NCBI RefSeq assembly: GCF_905163445.1 | Contig: NC_053199.1 | Location: 12,294,001-12,358,000 of the forward strand | Reading direction: 5' to 3' | Length of the DNA stretch: 64,000 nt | Source of the DNA: Pararge aegeria | Taxonomy: Eukaryota; Arthropoda; Insecta; Lepidoptera; Nymphalidae | Shown here: piece after piece, positions 22,905-33,589 of the stretch | Layout: every line of letters begins with the position of its first letter | Position numbering within the stretch: the stretch's first letter is position 1 | The notes under the pieces: generated by a model | What the model was told of the DNA's origin: nothing | The model's input: the letters and a program-made list of their open reading frames with translations, nothing else | The model's database searches: none | Program-made: the position numbers and the translations under genes

Positions 22905-23092
22905 TTAATTAAAAAGTACTTCAACGGTTAAGGAAAACATTGAGTTCTCTATAATGTTCTCAAAGGTGTGCGGAGGCCGGAGTCCACCAATCCGCACAGG
23001 GCCAGCATGGTGGGCTACGGCCTTAATCCCTCCTAATTACGGAAGGAGACCCATGCCCTGTAGAGGACCGGTAGATGTGACATGATGATGAT
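22905..23092 (+). mobile_element. SINE-B copy, 3' half
   Basis: TACTTCAACGGTTAAGGAAA through GGGCCAGCATGGTGGGCTAC to GGACCGGTAGATGTGACATG ATGATGATG. The tRNA head is missing. Confidence 0.7.
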
Positions 23093-24525
23093 GAAATAAA
23101 AAAAAGGGGGTAAAATGTCATCAAACTAGTAAAGTTATAAAATAAATAGTTTTGATCCTGAATTATTACAAATACAAAAAAAAAAATGTGTTTTAGGTTT
23201 GTATTTCTTTCTAAGCAGGAACTTTCGCATTGATAGCATTAGTAGGGAAGTTAGAACAAAACTATTTTACTTACCAGTATTATTTATTATGTGAACAATC
23301 TTTTCATCTTTCAATTTAGTTTTCACAGTAACGTTTGTTTTATATACAAAATCTCTTTTGGATTTATTTGCATTTACCTATTAAAAAAAAATCAAAATCA
23401 AAAGTTATGAAAACACTGTTTTAAATGATAATAAGACACAAAAAAGAAATTAGTTCATTCAGTCACAAATTCATTTATTATTGTATACCTACTCGTAAAA
23501 TCAACAGTATACCTACTCGATATTTCTCCATGGGATACAGTTGGACATTTTTTTTATTCCAATAAGAGAGTAAACAAAAAAAAAATGCGTAAACCCACAA
23601 GATAACAGGTTAGCTGTTATTTTGTAGGTTTATTAAGTATCGAATTTTTCCTTACTGTACTGTACCGTGTACTGTAGCATATAAATATATCTGCAGCTCA
23701 GTGTATCGCTTGTGTTGGTTCTGGCAGTAGGTACATACAGCTCAGACGGGAGAAGCGACTCTTAATTAACCACCCGCCTCCTAACCCCACGGTCCCCTTC
23801 AAACAGACTCCAAAACAGTCTATTTGTAGCTCTACTCGTGTATTTTGTTAGAACATCAAAGGCTTCTTTGTTAGATTTGATTTCATACAAGTTGCCTACT
23901 ATTAAAGTATCGGTCTATAGAAATATTGTAAAGTTACATTATACATATATATATGTATGTATATATTTATATATATATATATATAACTGTGGTCTGTGAC
24001 AATATAAAGATATTTTGTAAAAAAAAGGTGACATGAAAAACATGAAACTTATGCTAAGTAAATGCACGGTAATAAAAATTAACTCTGGTCAAGAAGACTT
24101 ATCTTCAATGTAAATTTTATATATTTGTGATGAGAAATAAATGGCTTTTTTATTTTTTATTTTATTTATTTTATAAGTAGTTAAATTAGTAGTTAAGTTT
24201 TATTATTAAGTTTATGTGATTAGGATATATTTAGAACTTCTTGAAGAGTGCGGTGTAAAATTCTCAGATAATTTTTTTCAATTTTTCTCAATAAGAAGTA
24301 TATTTGGTTACATTTTTTTAATTAATTCGAAAAAAGAGGCTTTATATATTTTTTCAACGTAAACTACGTTCAAAAATATTTAAGTAACTCTGATCGTGAC
24401 TTGATCAGATTCGATTGCAGAACGTAATGTTTACAAATTTTTTTTGGCAAATTTTGATTGTAGGCATCGTAGAATTAATCGTAAAGTCAATTTGTTTTTA
24501 TTTCTTTATTTGCACCTGCACTTTC
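23093..24525. other. Intergenic; TA-rich microsatellite at 23940-23985
   Basis: Very AT-rich. An imperfect (TA)n run with TATGTATG interruptions is the only structure I see. Confidence 0.5.
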
Positions 24526-24529
24526 AGTT

Positions 24530-24632
24530 GTACTAAGTAAACCGACAAAGATCTGCTGCTAAGCGCTTTAGCGTTCCAGTACGATGTCGTATATTCGCAG
24601 TTAAGGGCTAACTTGTAGTGGAATAAAAAGAA
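24530..24632 (+). mobile_element. SINE-C fragment
   Basis: CGCTTTAGCGTTCCAGTACG and GGGCTAACTTGTAGTGGAAT match the middle and end of SINE-C. Most of the unit is lost. Confidence 0.55.
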
Positions 24633-25100
24633 CACACAGGGAGCCAGCGAACGTAAAATATAGAGTGCTCGGCAATGGAACTGCGTCTTTAGTGAATCAA
24701 AAATGAAAATGCTGCCTTTCCCCCAACCCTACAGTCATCACGGAAGCTTTCGAGTGGCCATTAGATTATTCACGTTCGAAAACATTCGCAGCCTGCCAAC
24801 AAAGCGTGAAAGCCATTGTCGACCATTTTGTTTTGTCAATACGTAAATACTTCATAAATATTTAAACAGCTTAAATCTCAATACTCAACCCTTGGGAACG
24901 CTTTGTTACAATTTCGTGCACAAAAAAAAATTGCAATTATGTTCTGGCTACTGTGTCTAGCGGATTTCCGTTTTCGATAACATTCGTTTATTAATATTTA
25001 CTAGTGGTCAAAATGCAACCATAATTAATTTAAATAGTTCGTTCGAACATTATTATATAGTGTGTTATACCTACTTCTAACTTCTTCTTCTTCTTTTTTT

Positions 25101-25370
25101 GACAGCCGAGTGGCGCAGTGGGCAGCGACCCTGCTTTCTGAGTCGTCCAAGGCCGTGGGTTCAATTCCCACAACTGGAGAGTGTTTGTGTGATGAACATG
25201 AATGTTTTTCAGTGTCTGGGTGTTTATCTGTATATTATAAGTATTTATGTGTATTATATTCATAAAAAAATATTCATCAGCTATCTCAGTACCCATAACA
25301 CAAGCTACGCTTACTTTGGGGCTAGATGGCGATGTGTGTATTGTCTTAATATATTTATTTATTTCTTTTG
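25101..25370 (+). mobile_element. SINE-A copy 4, full length
   Basis: Best-preserved SINE-A: head GACAGCCGAGTGGCGCAGTG with B-box GGGTTCAATTCCCACAAC, complete body and GGGGCTAGATGGCGATGTG end. An extra TCG after TTTCTGAG interrupts the anticodon region. Preceded by a TTC-rich tract at 25079-25100. Confidence 0.9.
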
Positions 25371-26465
25371 ATTTATGACTTTTCGTAGTGCATAAACAGC
25401 ACAATGTACTTGCTTAGTGTCAAGTAGCTTACTTACTTCTATTATTCATCTACTTCTTCTTTTGCTTTTTTATCAAATTTTGCCAAGGCAATGACACTGA
25501 CACTGTTATTTTGCCTATTTTTTTCCAACTAATTCCAAAAAAATATTAAAAAAGGTGTGTGTGTCAAAGATGTGGTAGTGTGTGCAATGTTTTTTTAAAT
25601 GTATTATTTATGCATAGTAAAAAATAATTGTATATAGTATTCTGCACTTGTATGTGTGTAAAATTTCATACACCTCCGACCGCGCAATTTTCGTAATAAG
25701 GGATACAAATTTTTGCTTCACGTATTAATATAGATATAATATTTGTTACTTAATAACTCTACATTAGTCTTTATATTATTATAAGTGATTGGATAGTAGT
25801 AATATTAGAGCTTTTTGTAAAAGTGTTCGTCCAGGTAAATAAGTATGTCCAGGTAAATATAATGCAAAAATAAGCATGTCGGTAGCGACATGCTTATTTT
25901 TGCCGCCAAGCAGTATTGTTGCAATGCCTGTGTAAACCCAAAAAAAAAACAATAATATTAATATGGAAAAAGTTTAAAGGATATAATGACTTACGTTAAG
26001 AATAATAAGTCTAAAAACTACTATGCTGTGTTCTTTCACTTACGCGTATCGGAAAAAAAAAAATTTACGTTCTTATTAACAACTAAAAATATCTTTTTAA
26101 CAGATAAATATAATATACTAATTTATCATTAATTTTATTAAGTGTATATCACACAAGATAGCTTTAAGTTTAAAGACTTTATCCTCCAAAGAATATAATG
26201 TTCACTTACAAGAGAACATAAAACTATTAACATGCATTTTTATTTTTTAACGGTGACTACAAATGAGAAAAATAATTTATTAGATAAAAGTTTACAAATT
26301 ATGACAATGGTTTTATTTTATCCCTTGAAGCTGAAAAGATAGACAGGATTGTAAAACTGTATCTGTAACTGTAACAAAATTTTTAAAAAGATCAATAACC
26401 AGTCTTAAGTAAAAGCTTAACTGAGATTTTTTTTCATAGAAACTAAATATAAAATCCGCAGTAAT
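25371..26465. other. Intergenic; possible old repeat near 25620-25740
   Basis: The stretch around GTAAAATTTCATACACCTCC and AATATAGATATAAT resembles common lepidopteran repeat ends, but no second copy here is close enough to prove it. No gene seen. Confidence 0.4.
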
Positions 26466-26469
26466 TGGA

Positions 26470-26605
26470 CACCGGATAAAATCCGCTTCAAATAGTAGGA
26501 AAATTGCACATGCCCTAAACATCGCGATATGACACGTGCTGGCTACAACTGTACGGCTTTGCCTTCCAATTGCTTCCGGATGACCGTAGGTATCAAATAT
26601 CAAAT
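26470..26605 (+). repeat. Interspersed repeat N, copy 1
   Basis: Shares TCGCGATATG(A/C)CACGTGCTGG, CTTCCGGATGACCGTA and ATCAAAT with 39005-39115 and, more weakly, with 37785-37890. Class unknown. Confidence 0.5.
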
Positions 26606-26639
26606 AAAAAATATTGACGGCTGCTGTTTTGATCTGTGA

Positions 26640-28181
26640 CGTGAAATTGAAGAACTTGCAGCAACGATCAACATCGTACGTTGACAGAATCGCAGCAAAA
26701 TGTGAAGAAGAAATACTAATATTTAAATTTTATTTTTTAGGTAAATAGACTTAAGCGTTATTAGCTTCGAAAAGGGCTTCGGCTCCCTTGTACTCCCGTC
26801 AACACACGTCTTCTAGAAATCTGGATCGTGTGAAAATAAACTAAAGTAATTAACTTGTTGTTTATTGTAACGAAGTACATCATTTATAATAACTGCTGGG
26901 GTCATATCCTTTAATAGTTTCCATTCAAATAATTCAAAAGTGTTCTCAAATTGTTCATAAACCTTCAGGAAGTAAGCCAGACCGCCAGACTAAAGCCAAT
27001 GTGCACGCGGCGCCGCTCGTCAACCGTCCACCCACGCTACTTTATACATCAACATCGGAACAACATTTCGAAATTTACTTTAATTCAATTACAAGTCATT
27101 GTCCACTCCGTTTTTGCTCGAGCATTTTACACCTCAACAATGCATTTATTTTGCCAACAATAACTGTATTCCCGAACACAAAGAGCACTCGTCCGAGTGG
27201 ACGACGATCGTCACGACACGACGGTCGACTCGGTTTTTTTTGCTTATTTTTTCACCACTCGAAAAGTAACTGTTCATGAAAGGTGAATTGTGTTTGCGTG
27301 AAGTGTTTATCGTGTCCTGGCGAGATACGATCTTAATCTGGGATTAGTGGAGCGTTAACAACTATTGTCAGGCTATCTAAATGCTTCGATAATGCCCACC
27401 TATGTAACACAAAGGTGCTATTTGCTGCAAACTCCCACGCGTAACAATCGTGCTTGGGTAGGTACCTCAATCTGTTCCGATCATACTGTATCCGGTCAAG
27501 TGCTTATTGTAGAGACTAGCTGTGACCGCAGCTTTGCCCGCACCCCTTGCCTCTGTAACCCACGCAAACAAACAAACGAAATACCACTCAGTTATTTAGT
27601 CAATAATTTCAAGAAGTCAGGAACTTTAGTAGTAGAATAGCTTTTTGTAACAGAGTTCGTCCGAGGAAGTTCTACTACCATAGTTATTTCTGCTGTCAAG
27701 AAGCATTGCTGTGTTAAAGTCTTAAGGGCGTGGTTACTGATGTAATTATAGGCACATGAGGTTTAACATGTACACTTCTGGTTATTGGGCGCAGGGCGGT
27801 ACATTGCTGGACGTGTTGCAGCGTGCCCCGCGAATTGTTGCTCTGTTTATAAGCGTAAATGTTTATACGTTTCTTAACTTTTATAACAACTGCAGAAAAC
27901 TAAATTTCATGCCTAAAGAGTTAAAATAGGGTTGAAATAAACTTGATTACATTGCACACAGACTAATGGCGTCGACTTCTTTCAAAATATAGATAATAAA
28001 TTATAATTGTTAAAAAATAACATAGAATTTATATCGTAAATATAAAAACTTTTTACGCCTTGAGACACGCAATGCTTCTGTTGGCTCCTATATAGTGGCA
28101 GATCTTTTAAGAATCTTTTTTTAACTATTCACTTTTATTATACAACACAGTTAATACCTCAACAATCCTATTGAAAAGAAT
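26640..28181. other. Fucosyltransferase upstream flank
   Basis: 27000-27330 is GC-richer (GGCGCCGCTCG, GGACGACGATCGTCACGACA) and contains ATGAAAGGTGAAT near 27277, which could be an upstream transcribed exon with a donor. A possible acceptor (TTTTATTATACAACACAG) ends at 28150, just before the exon that opens at 28182. A 5' UTR intron is therefore conceivable but unproven. Confidence 0.3.
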
Positions 28182-29107
28182 ATGGTCTACCTTTCAAACT
28201 TGTCGAAGTGTACGTTAAAATCAATGGTTTATTGCTTTCTTCTTATAATCATTTATGTATCGCTACATTCCTTATTCGAGAATTACATTCTGAATTTTGC
28301 GTACCACTCCGCGACGAATTCTATCTTCTCGATAACAAAGCGTTTGAGAAAACCACAATCAAGTGATCTCAAATACATTCTATTGTGGTCGAAATACTCT
28401 CATTACATTCAGTTCAAAGGCGGTAAAGTTATACACCCCAGTTTAAAATGCTCAATAAGTAATTGTGTTTTCACAAAAGACAAAGGGCTCTTTGATGGCG
28501 ACTACACGAGATTCGATGCTGTACTTTTTAATGAGGAAATCCTATTGACGGGAAATAAGCCCGAGAGAAGAGTCCCTTTGCATATATACGTTTTTAATGC
28601 GTTGGAATCATCCTACACTGTTCCAGCGTGCAAACCAAAACACGATGGATTTTTCAATTGGACTCTTACATATCGTCTCGACTCGGATATTTTATGGAGT
28701 TACTTTATAGTGAGAAATCTTAAGGGAGCGATAGTCGCCCCCAGGACAACCATGAGGTGGCAGAGGAGTCTCCGCCCTGTGGACTCAAAAATAAAGACCA
28801 TTTTGGCGGGAAAGAGTAAAGCGGCTGCCTGGCTCGTAAGCCATTGCAAAGCCGACAGTTTGAGAGACGAATACCTAACGAGACTTCAGGAACACCTATT
28901 CCATTTTGCTTTGAAAATTGATGTTTACGGGAAATGTACCCATGTAGAATGCACGAGAGGCGACTGTGATGAAATGATAAAGAAAGACTATTACTTTTAT
29001 ATGGCTTTCGAAAATTCATTCGCGGAGGATTATGTAACTGAGAAGGTTTTACATGAATACGAAAATTATGCTGTTCCTATTGTCTATGGAGGAGCGAACT
29101 ACAGCAG
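28182..29107 (+). CDS. GT10 alpha-1,3-fucosyltransferase-like, intact first exon
   Basis: The open frame encodes about 308 residues and ends at a good donor (AG|GTGAGT, phase 2). Architecture is that of a Golgi type II glycosyltransferase: short cytosolic tail, membrane anchor about residues 15-32 (MVYCFLLIIIYVSLHSLF), stem, then catalytic domain. GT10 hallmarks are FNWTLTYRLDSDI (158-170), AAWLVSHC (215-222), YGKC (249-252) and the donor-site motif FYMAFENSF..DYVTEKV (272-289), then VPIVYGGANYS (298-308). This family moves fucose from GDP-fucose onto N-glycans or other glycans. The C-terminal quarter must come from a further exon; the only candidate nearby (30277-30605) is wrecked, so the locus is probably dead, recently so because exon 1 is clean, or it uses an exon outside what I can recognise. 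Confidence 0.85.
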
Positions 29108-29842
29108 GTGAGTTCATAATCTCTACTATTCATCTTTATTAGCTTAATTTATAGAGGCATTTAGCGGCCAGATCCACCACGCCACTCAAAAGCTTTCGAT
29201 AAGACAAAAAGTCTTTATCTATTCGATAAGTCACAAGCGTGGGCACTTGCAACCGCAACATTCAGTTGAATTAGCAATTTTTAAATTGGTACGACACATC
29301 TTAGACTGGAGACTATTGACAATTAAGTATTAAATAATAAGTTACTCTGTATGTAAGTATGTTTGTGCTGTTCTGGCTAATAAACATATTGTATTCAATT
29401 ATATTCTAAGCAACTATTCTATCCTAAGTAACTAAGTCCTTTAATTTTTTTTTTGTAATAATGTTTGTAATTTCCCTTTCCCGTATTGCCTGCATTAGAG
29501 CAGCGTGGTTAACTTTTTATCACTCTTATCCGAATGAATCCGTGCTCAACAGTGATATGTTAACAAAACTTAAAATAAAGATGTTGATGAGCAGGAATAA
29601 CTGAAAACAGGACTATTAAAATCATCAAGAGATTTTAGTAATAAAATTAGTTGGCTTACTTACTTTATTTCTATACTAAATTCTCATTCATGAAAATTAA
29701 ATACGGTTTACATTTCGTAGACAGATCGTACAATCGTATTAACGATTCTAAAACATCTCTTTAAAAAATTCCAAGGTTCGAAAAGTAAACTTTAAGTATA
29801 AATATTTTAACTTTCATGATCATACTCGTATATAAAATTTTA
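29108..29842 (+). other. Intron of the fucosyltransferase-like gene, unique part
   Basis: AT-rich sequence from the GTGAGT donor up to the tandem array. No alternative terminal exon encoding the expected PPxSYIN motif was found in it. Confidence 0.6.
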
Positions 29843-30276
29843 TGGTTACAGATTTCTGCTTTCATGATCGTGTATAAAACTTCGCGATTTTAGACTTCCA
29901 TCAACAGTTTTATATGCACGTATAAAATTTGTGTTTAGGTAGGTACATATTTTTACCAACAGAATTATTTATATAACTTTGTGATTCAAGATTTTTTACC
30001 AACTCGTTTATATAACAATTTGCGATTACAAATTTCTACAAACAGGAAAAAAAATAAAACTTTGTGATAATTCATTTCTACCATCAGGAAAATCCATAAA
30101 ACTTTGTGATTACACATTTTTATACCAATAGTAAAATACAAAAAACTTTGTGATTACACAGTTCTGCCAACAGGAAAATACATAAAACTTTATAATTACA
30201 CATTTCTACCAACAGGAAAATCCATACAACTTTGTAATCTACCAAAAGGAAAATCCATAAAACTTTGTGATTACAG
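29843..30276 (+). repeat. Degenerate tandem array (about 10 units of about 42 bp) copying the exon-2 acceptor
   Basis: Successive units read roughly GATTACAGATTTCTACCAAC, AGGAAAATCCATAAAACTTT, GT. Good units start near 30040, 30080, 30105, 30150 and 30190; the older ones toward 29843 are more eroded. The last one runs straight into the decayed exon at 30277, whose own start (ATTACAG|ATTTCTACCACCAGG..TACATAAA) is the same sequence. The array therefore arose by tandem duplication of the 3' splice site plus the first about 25-30 bases of the exon. Confidence 0.8.
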
Positions 30277-30605
30277 ATTTCTACCACCAGGATGATACAT
30301 AAACGCTCGTGCTGTACATCCGTACAACCTTGCCTTCGCTATTGACTAGGCTATGAAGACACCAGCGCTATACGAGACTTACTTCATGGACCAACCTTTA
30401 CACGATTGACAGAGATTTTGGAAACCACCATCCTGTATGCGAACTCTGTTCCGCACTGTTTCATAAGAAAACAGCACCAGTGAAGGAAAAGTTTAGGTTA
30501 TGATGGAATGGGCTTAATGGATTCAAGTGGTGTCTTCCCGATGAGATTTGGAATGAAACGTCAAAAGTGAATCTTGATGGGAAACACTTATTCAAAATGT
30601 ATTAG
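30277..30605 (+). pseudogene. Decayed terminal exon of the GT10 fucosyltransferase
   Basis: After the acceptor (TTACAG|A), the phase-2 frame continues exon 1 as R-FLPPG, stop (TGA 30293), YINARAVHPYNLAFAID, stop (TAG 30347), AMKTPALYETYF.., stop (TGA 30407). After a net +1 shift the homology resumes: HHPVCELCSALF, KTAPVKEKFRL, stop (TGA 30501), WNGLNGFKWCLPDEIW.., ending at TAG 30603. PPxSYIN and the CxLC cysteine motif are family features of the GT10 C-terminus. Four in-frame stops and one frameshift in 110 codons cannot be explained by a single sequencing error. The exon is recognisable end to end, so inactivation is not ancient. Repeat H begins four bases past the last stop. Confidence 0.85.
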
Positions 30606-30608
30606 ATA

Positions 30609-30810
30609 CTAGCTGGTGCCCGCGTTCTACGCCCGCGTTTATTACGGTTTTTTACAAATCCTGTGGTAACTACGTTTTCCTGGAATAAAAAGTTGCCGAA
30701 TTCACTCTCCGTCATTTACTCGTTGATTGGTTGCTCACGTTTAACTTTCCTTCACTCGTTGATGTGAAGGAAAGTTAAACGGACAAACATACATTTATAA
30801 TATTAATTAA
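30609..30810 (+). mobile_element. Repeat H copy, truncated
   Basis: ACTAGCTGGTGCCCGCGTTC at the 5' side and CATACATTTATAATATTAAT at the 3' side match the ends of the fuller copy at 40211-40499. A short inverted CTTCACTCGTTGATGTGAAG lies inside. Confidence 0.6.
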
Positions 30811-31054
30811 AAATGTTTCTAGTCACTCTCATTTTAAATTTTACATTCTTTCTCTCAATGGGGTGTGTACATTTCATCCATAAATTAGAGTAGGTACTGC
30901 CTTACATCACGCATAAAACTAAAGTCCGGATAAAAGTTAAAGCGGTTTTGTAGAAGAAATAGAAATGATAAATTAATCTTAAAATGATTTTTCATAACCT
31001 AAATTCTAAGTTAATTAACCTTAACATCACAGAATTAAAAACATACAGAACCCT

Positions 31055-31320
31055 CGTTGCATGCATTGTGTCCAAAAACAGATAAAACGCCTCGCGCACA
31101 TCTCACATCACACCCGCAAAATGTTGCTAGCTCACAAACTTATCCCATTTTCCGTATTTTATGGTAAACGTTTAGAACATTACAGTTTAATTAATTAATT
31201 TCAACTGCTAAATGGAATGAAGTGACTAACCGTCTGTCCGAGAATCACTACTAAAGTGGATTTTTTCAATATTAGTCGTGTACCTACACGGTTTCTGTAT
31301 GTTCTTAATTCTATGCTTGA
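31055..31320. repeat. Unclassified segment, copy 2 (partner at 12155-12435)
   Basis: See the partner. ATGAAGTGACTAACCGTCTG and TGTATGTTCTTAATTCTATG are the clearest shared words. Confidence 0.6.
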
Positions 31321-31639
31321 CACTTTGTAAATCAAGATTAGTAATTTTAAATGAAAACTATCACTTTAGATGACTTTCAATAGCATTCAGACTGATTATC
31401 GCATATGAAGTAAAGGAAATATGAATTAAAGTACACTGTACATACTTCTTTAGCGTAACAAGATAAATATCTTTTCAAAAATTTTATTTTTTGCCTTATT
31501 CTACGTTTCTTAAATCTTAACCAAAAAACCTTAAAACTACTTTCTTGTATGGCCTTATCTATCTCAGGTAGGGTAGGGGGGATATGGGTAAGAAAGTTAT
31601 AAAAGGCGACACATTTGGCAAATTTTTCACTTAACAATT

Positions 31640-31793
31640 ATTTATTGTAAAGTCAGCATCTCTTGAGGTTGCTCCGGTTTCGGAGCGAAACGTGCGTATT
31701 GCCGAAGATCTGTTTGGTAGAGTGTAAGAATGTGAGAGATTATAAATTACACCATACAGACTCTCCTGCTTTTACGCTTAATTTTCATATGGG
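31640..31793 (+). repeat. Interspersed repeat L, copy 1
   Basis: GCTCCGGTTTCGGAGCGAAA is an 8-bp-arm hairpin (GCTCCGGTTTCGGAGC), and with CCGAAGATCTGT and TTATAAATTACACCATACAG it recurs at 50315-50500. SINE-A copy 5 starts directly at its end. Confidence 0.65.
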
Positions 31794-31796
31794 TTT

Positions 31797-32010
31797 TTAT
31801 GGGTTCGATTCCCACAACTGAAAAATGTCTGTGTGATGAGCATGTATATTTTTCAGTGTCTGGGTGTTTATATGTATATTTTAAGTATTTATGTATGTTA
31901 TTCATAAAAATATTCATCAGTTGTCTTAGTACCCATAACACAAGCTACGCTTACTTCGGGGCTAGATGGCGATGTGTGTATTGTCCTTGTATATTTATTT
32001 ATTTATTTAT
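31797..32010 (+). mobile_element. SINE-A copy 5, 5'-truncated
   Basis: Begins inside the tRNA-like head at GGGTTCGATTCCCACAAC, so the A-box is missing. The rest of the body to TGGCGATGTGTGTATTGTCC is good. Confidence 0.85.
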
Positions 32011-32184
32011 ATCTTCCAAAACGTTTTACGAATCTTATGTGACGTCTAAGGACGTTAGGAGCCGTCTAAAATTTCGACACCGATTTGGCAGATCGCAAAG
32101 TTTAGGGGGCTCGTAAACCTACGGGACTGACCGCAGCCTTGACAGATGAAAAAAAATATATATATTTTTTTAATAACCTTAAAT

Positions 32185-32340
32185 GAAAGAATGAATGAAT
32201 GAATCCACTTTTATTGTACACCAAAGAAAAAAAGTAGTTACAGAGATATAAATACATATCAAGAGAGTACAATTTGGTGGCCATACGAAAAATAAAAGTA
32301 ATGATGATGATGATACAAACACGAAATACACACCACACCT
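32185..32340 (-). mobile_element. LINE tail, repeat E copy
   Basis: AATGAATGAATGAATCCACT and TTTATTGTACACC match the minus-strand element at 63440-63900. The (AATG)n run is its 3' end. Confidence 0.5.
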
Positions 32341-32424
32341 TGTCGCAACAACTATAGACAAGTTAGATTAGGTATATCACTTGCCTAGTTAAAAACGTTT
32401 GGTGAAAAATGCATAAAAAAAACA

Positions 32425-32695
32425 AAATTCATTTATTTCAAGTAGGCCATATAAGCACTTTTGAAACGTCAAGTATGTCTATTTATAGTGACTCTACCAC
32501 CGGCTTCTACGGAGAAGAAGCCGGCAAGAAACTCAGCAGTTGCTCTTTTCCAACATCGTTTTACAATTTAACAATCTTTGTTCTATCTTGTGTGAGATGA
32601 AAGCGGAGCGGCTTGCTTCCAGGCAACCTTGTCATTAAGAAATTCATCAATAGTATTGTAACCTCGATGTATTAAATGTGTTTTTATACATTCTT
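32425..32695 (-). mobile_element. Repeat D copy
   Basis: In reverse complement it holds ACCGGTGGTAGAGTCACTA, TTGACGTTTCAAAAGTGC and the 3' end TTGAAATAAATGAATTTTG. Two further copies lie in the opposite orientation at 32860-33005 and 46555-46765. Confidence 0.7.
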
Positions 32696-32778
32696 TAAAC
32701 TAATGTAATGGTAAATCTAATATTACTTCGGTAGCATGTTATAAAAGCATATACTCATGCCTAGAAATGAAGAATAGC

Positions 32779-32822
32779 GTTAATGACGCCTAATCAAAAT
32801 TCTTTGATTAGGCGTTATTAAC
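32779..32822. repeat. Hairpin, 20-bp arms with one mismatch, 4-nt loop
   Basis: GTTAATGACGCCTAATCAAA (32779-32798), loop ATTC, then the complementary TTTGATTAGGCGTTATTAAC. It sits between the two oppositely oriented D repeats. Confidence 0.85.
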
Positions 32823-32859
32823 TTAGGCATTGCCTTTTCGTTAGTGAAAACGGCCGTGA

Positions 32860-33005
32860 ACTCTTTTTTGACGGCTTCTTCTCGGTAGAATCTGCCATCC
32901 GAACCGGTGGTAGAGTCACTACAAACAGACAGACTTGACGTTTCAAAAGTGCTTATACTAGGCCTAATAGAAATAAATGAATTTTGAATTTTGATATTTT
33001 GATGT
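32860..33005 (+). mobile_element. Repeat D copy
   Basis: Opposite orientation to 32425-32695: ACGGCTTCTTCTCGGTAG, CCGAACCGGTGGTAGAG, then TTCAAAAGTGCTTATACTAG and the TGAATTTTGAATTTTG tail. Confidence 0.7.
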
Positions 33006-33099
33006 ATTGGATATAATTATGGCTGATCACTGGCAATGGGATAAAGCAGATGGCCCACCTGGCCCTGAAAGTAACTGGAAAACCTTCGCTTATAAGCAA

Positions 33100-33287
33100 A
33101 GCAACATTTCGCAGGGCATGCTAGGAACACGTCCTACAAATTCCCACACAAAGTGTAGGTGCTAAGCCTGTAATCACACCGGCAACCACACCCTTCAGAA
33201 TGCAACACACCAATGCTGCTTGGCGGAAGAAATAAGAATGAAGTCGTACTTCCCCGTACGAGCTCTGTCACAAAATGCTCTGCTGCT
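33100..33287 (+). repeat. Interspersed repeat M, copy 2
   Basis: AGGTGCTAAGCCTGTAATCA and CACACCGGCAACCAC match 15660-15835. It continues into TACTTCCCCGTACGAGCTCT, shared with 38207-38230. Confidence 0.5.
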
Positions 33288-33586
33288 ATCATCACATCAA
33301 CCCATTACCTACTTCAGAGCACGGGTCTCCTCCCACAATGAGAAATGTTTAAGGCCAGTGTCCACCATGCTGGCCCAGTGCGCATTGGTGGACTCCACGC
33401 GCCTTTGAGAAAATTATGTAGATCTCTCAGGCAGTTTTCCTCGCGATGTTTACCTTCTCCGTTGAAGCAAGTGATATTTCAATTACCTAAAACGCACATA
33501 ACCTAGAAAAGTTAAAGGTGCTAGGATTCGAACTCGGTCCCCCAAAAGTGAAGTCGAGCTCCTACACAATGCGCTATCACCGCTTC
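33288..33586 (-). mobile_element. SINE-B copy, near full length
   Basis: Reverse complement of the 20.5 kb copy, head AGCGGTGATAGCGCATTG at the right, B-box GAGTTCGAATCC, tail next to ATCATCACATCAACCC at the left. Confidence 0.8.
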
Positions 33587-33589
33587 TGC

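Noticed and set aside
25101..25175. tRNA gene
   Set aside because: The head of each SINE-A has A- and B-box-like sequence, but the arms do not pair into a complete cloverleaf with a clean anticodon loop, and the same SINE body always follows. SINE-B and SINE-C heads were rejected for the same reason.
27001..27640. Coding exons upstream of the fucosyltransferase
   Set aside because: Frames at 27001-27279 and 27365-27640 carry no signal peptide, domain or consistent splice sites; a non-coding 5' exon remains possible.
28720..29019. 99-codon frame antisense to the fucosyltransferase exon
   Set aside because: No domain, and it lies wholly within a well-supported exon on the other strand.
29108..29842. 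An alternative intact last exon for the fucosyltransferase inside the intron
   Set aside because: I looked for a PPxSYIN-like frame after an AG on the plus strand and found none.
29843..30276. CRISPR-like array of regularly spaced repeats
   Set aside because: Units abut with no unique spacers, decay gradually, and match the neighbouring exon start; the genome is an insect's.
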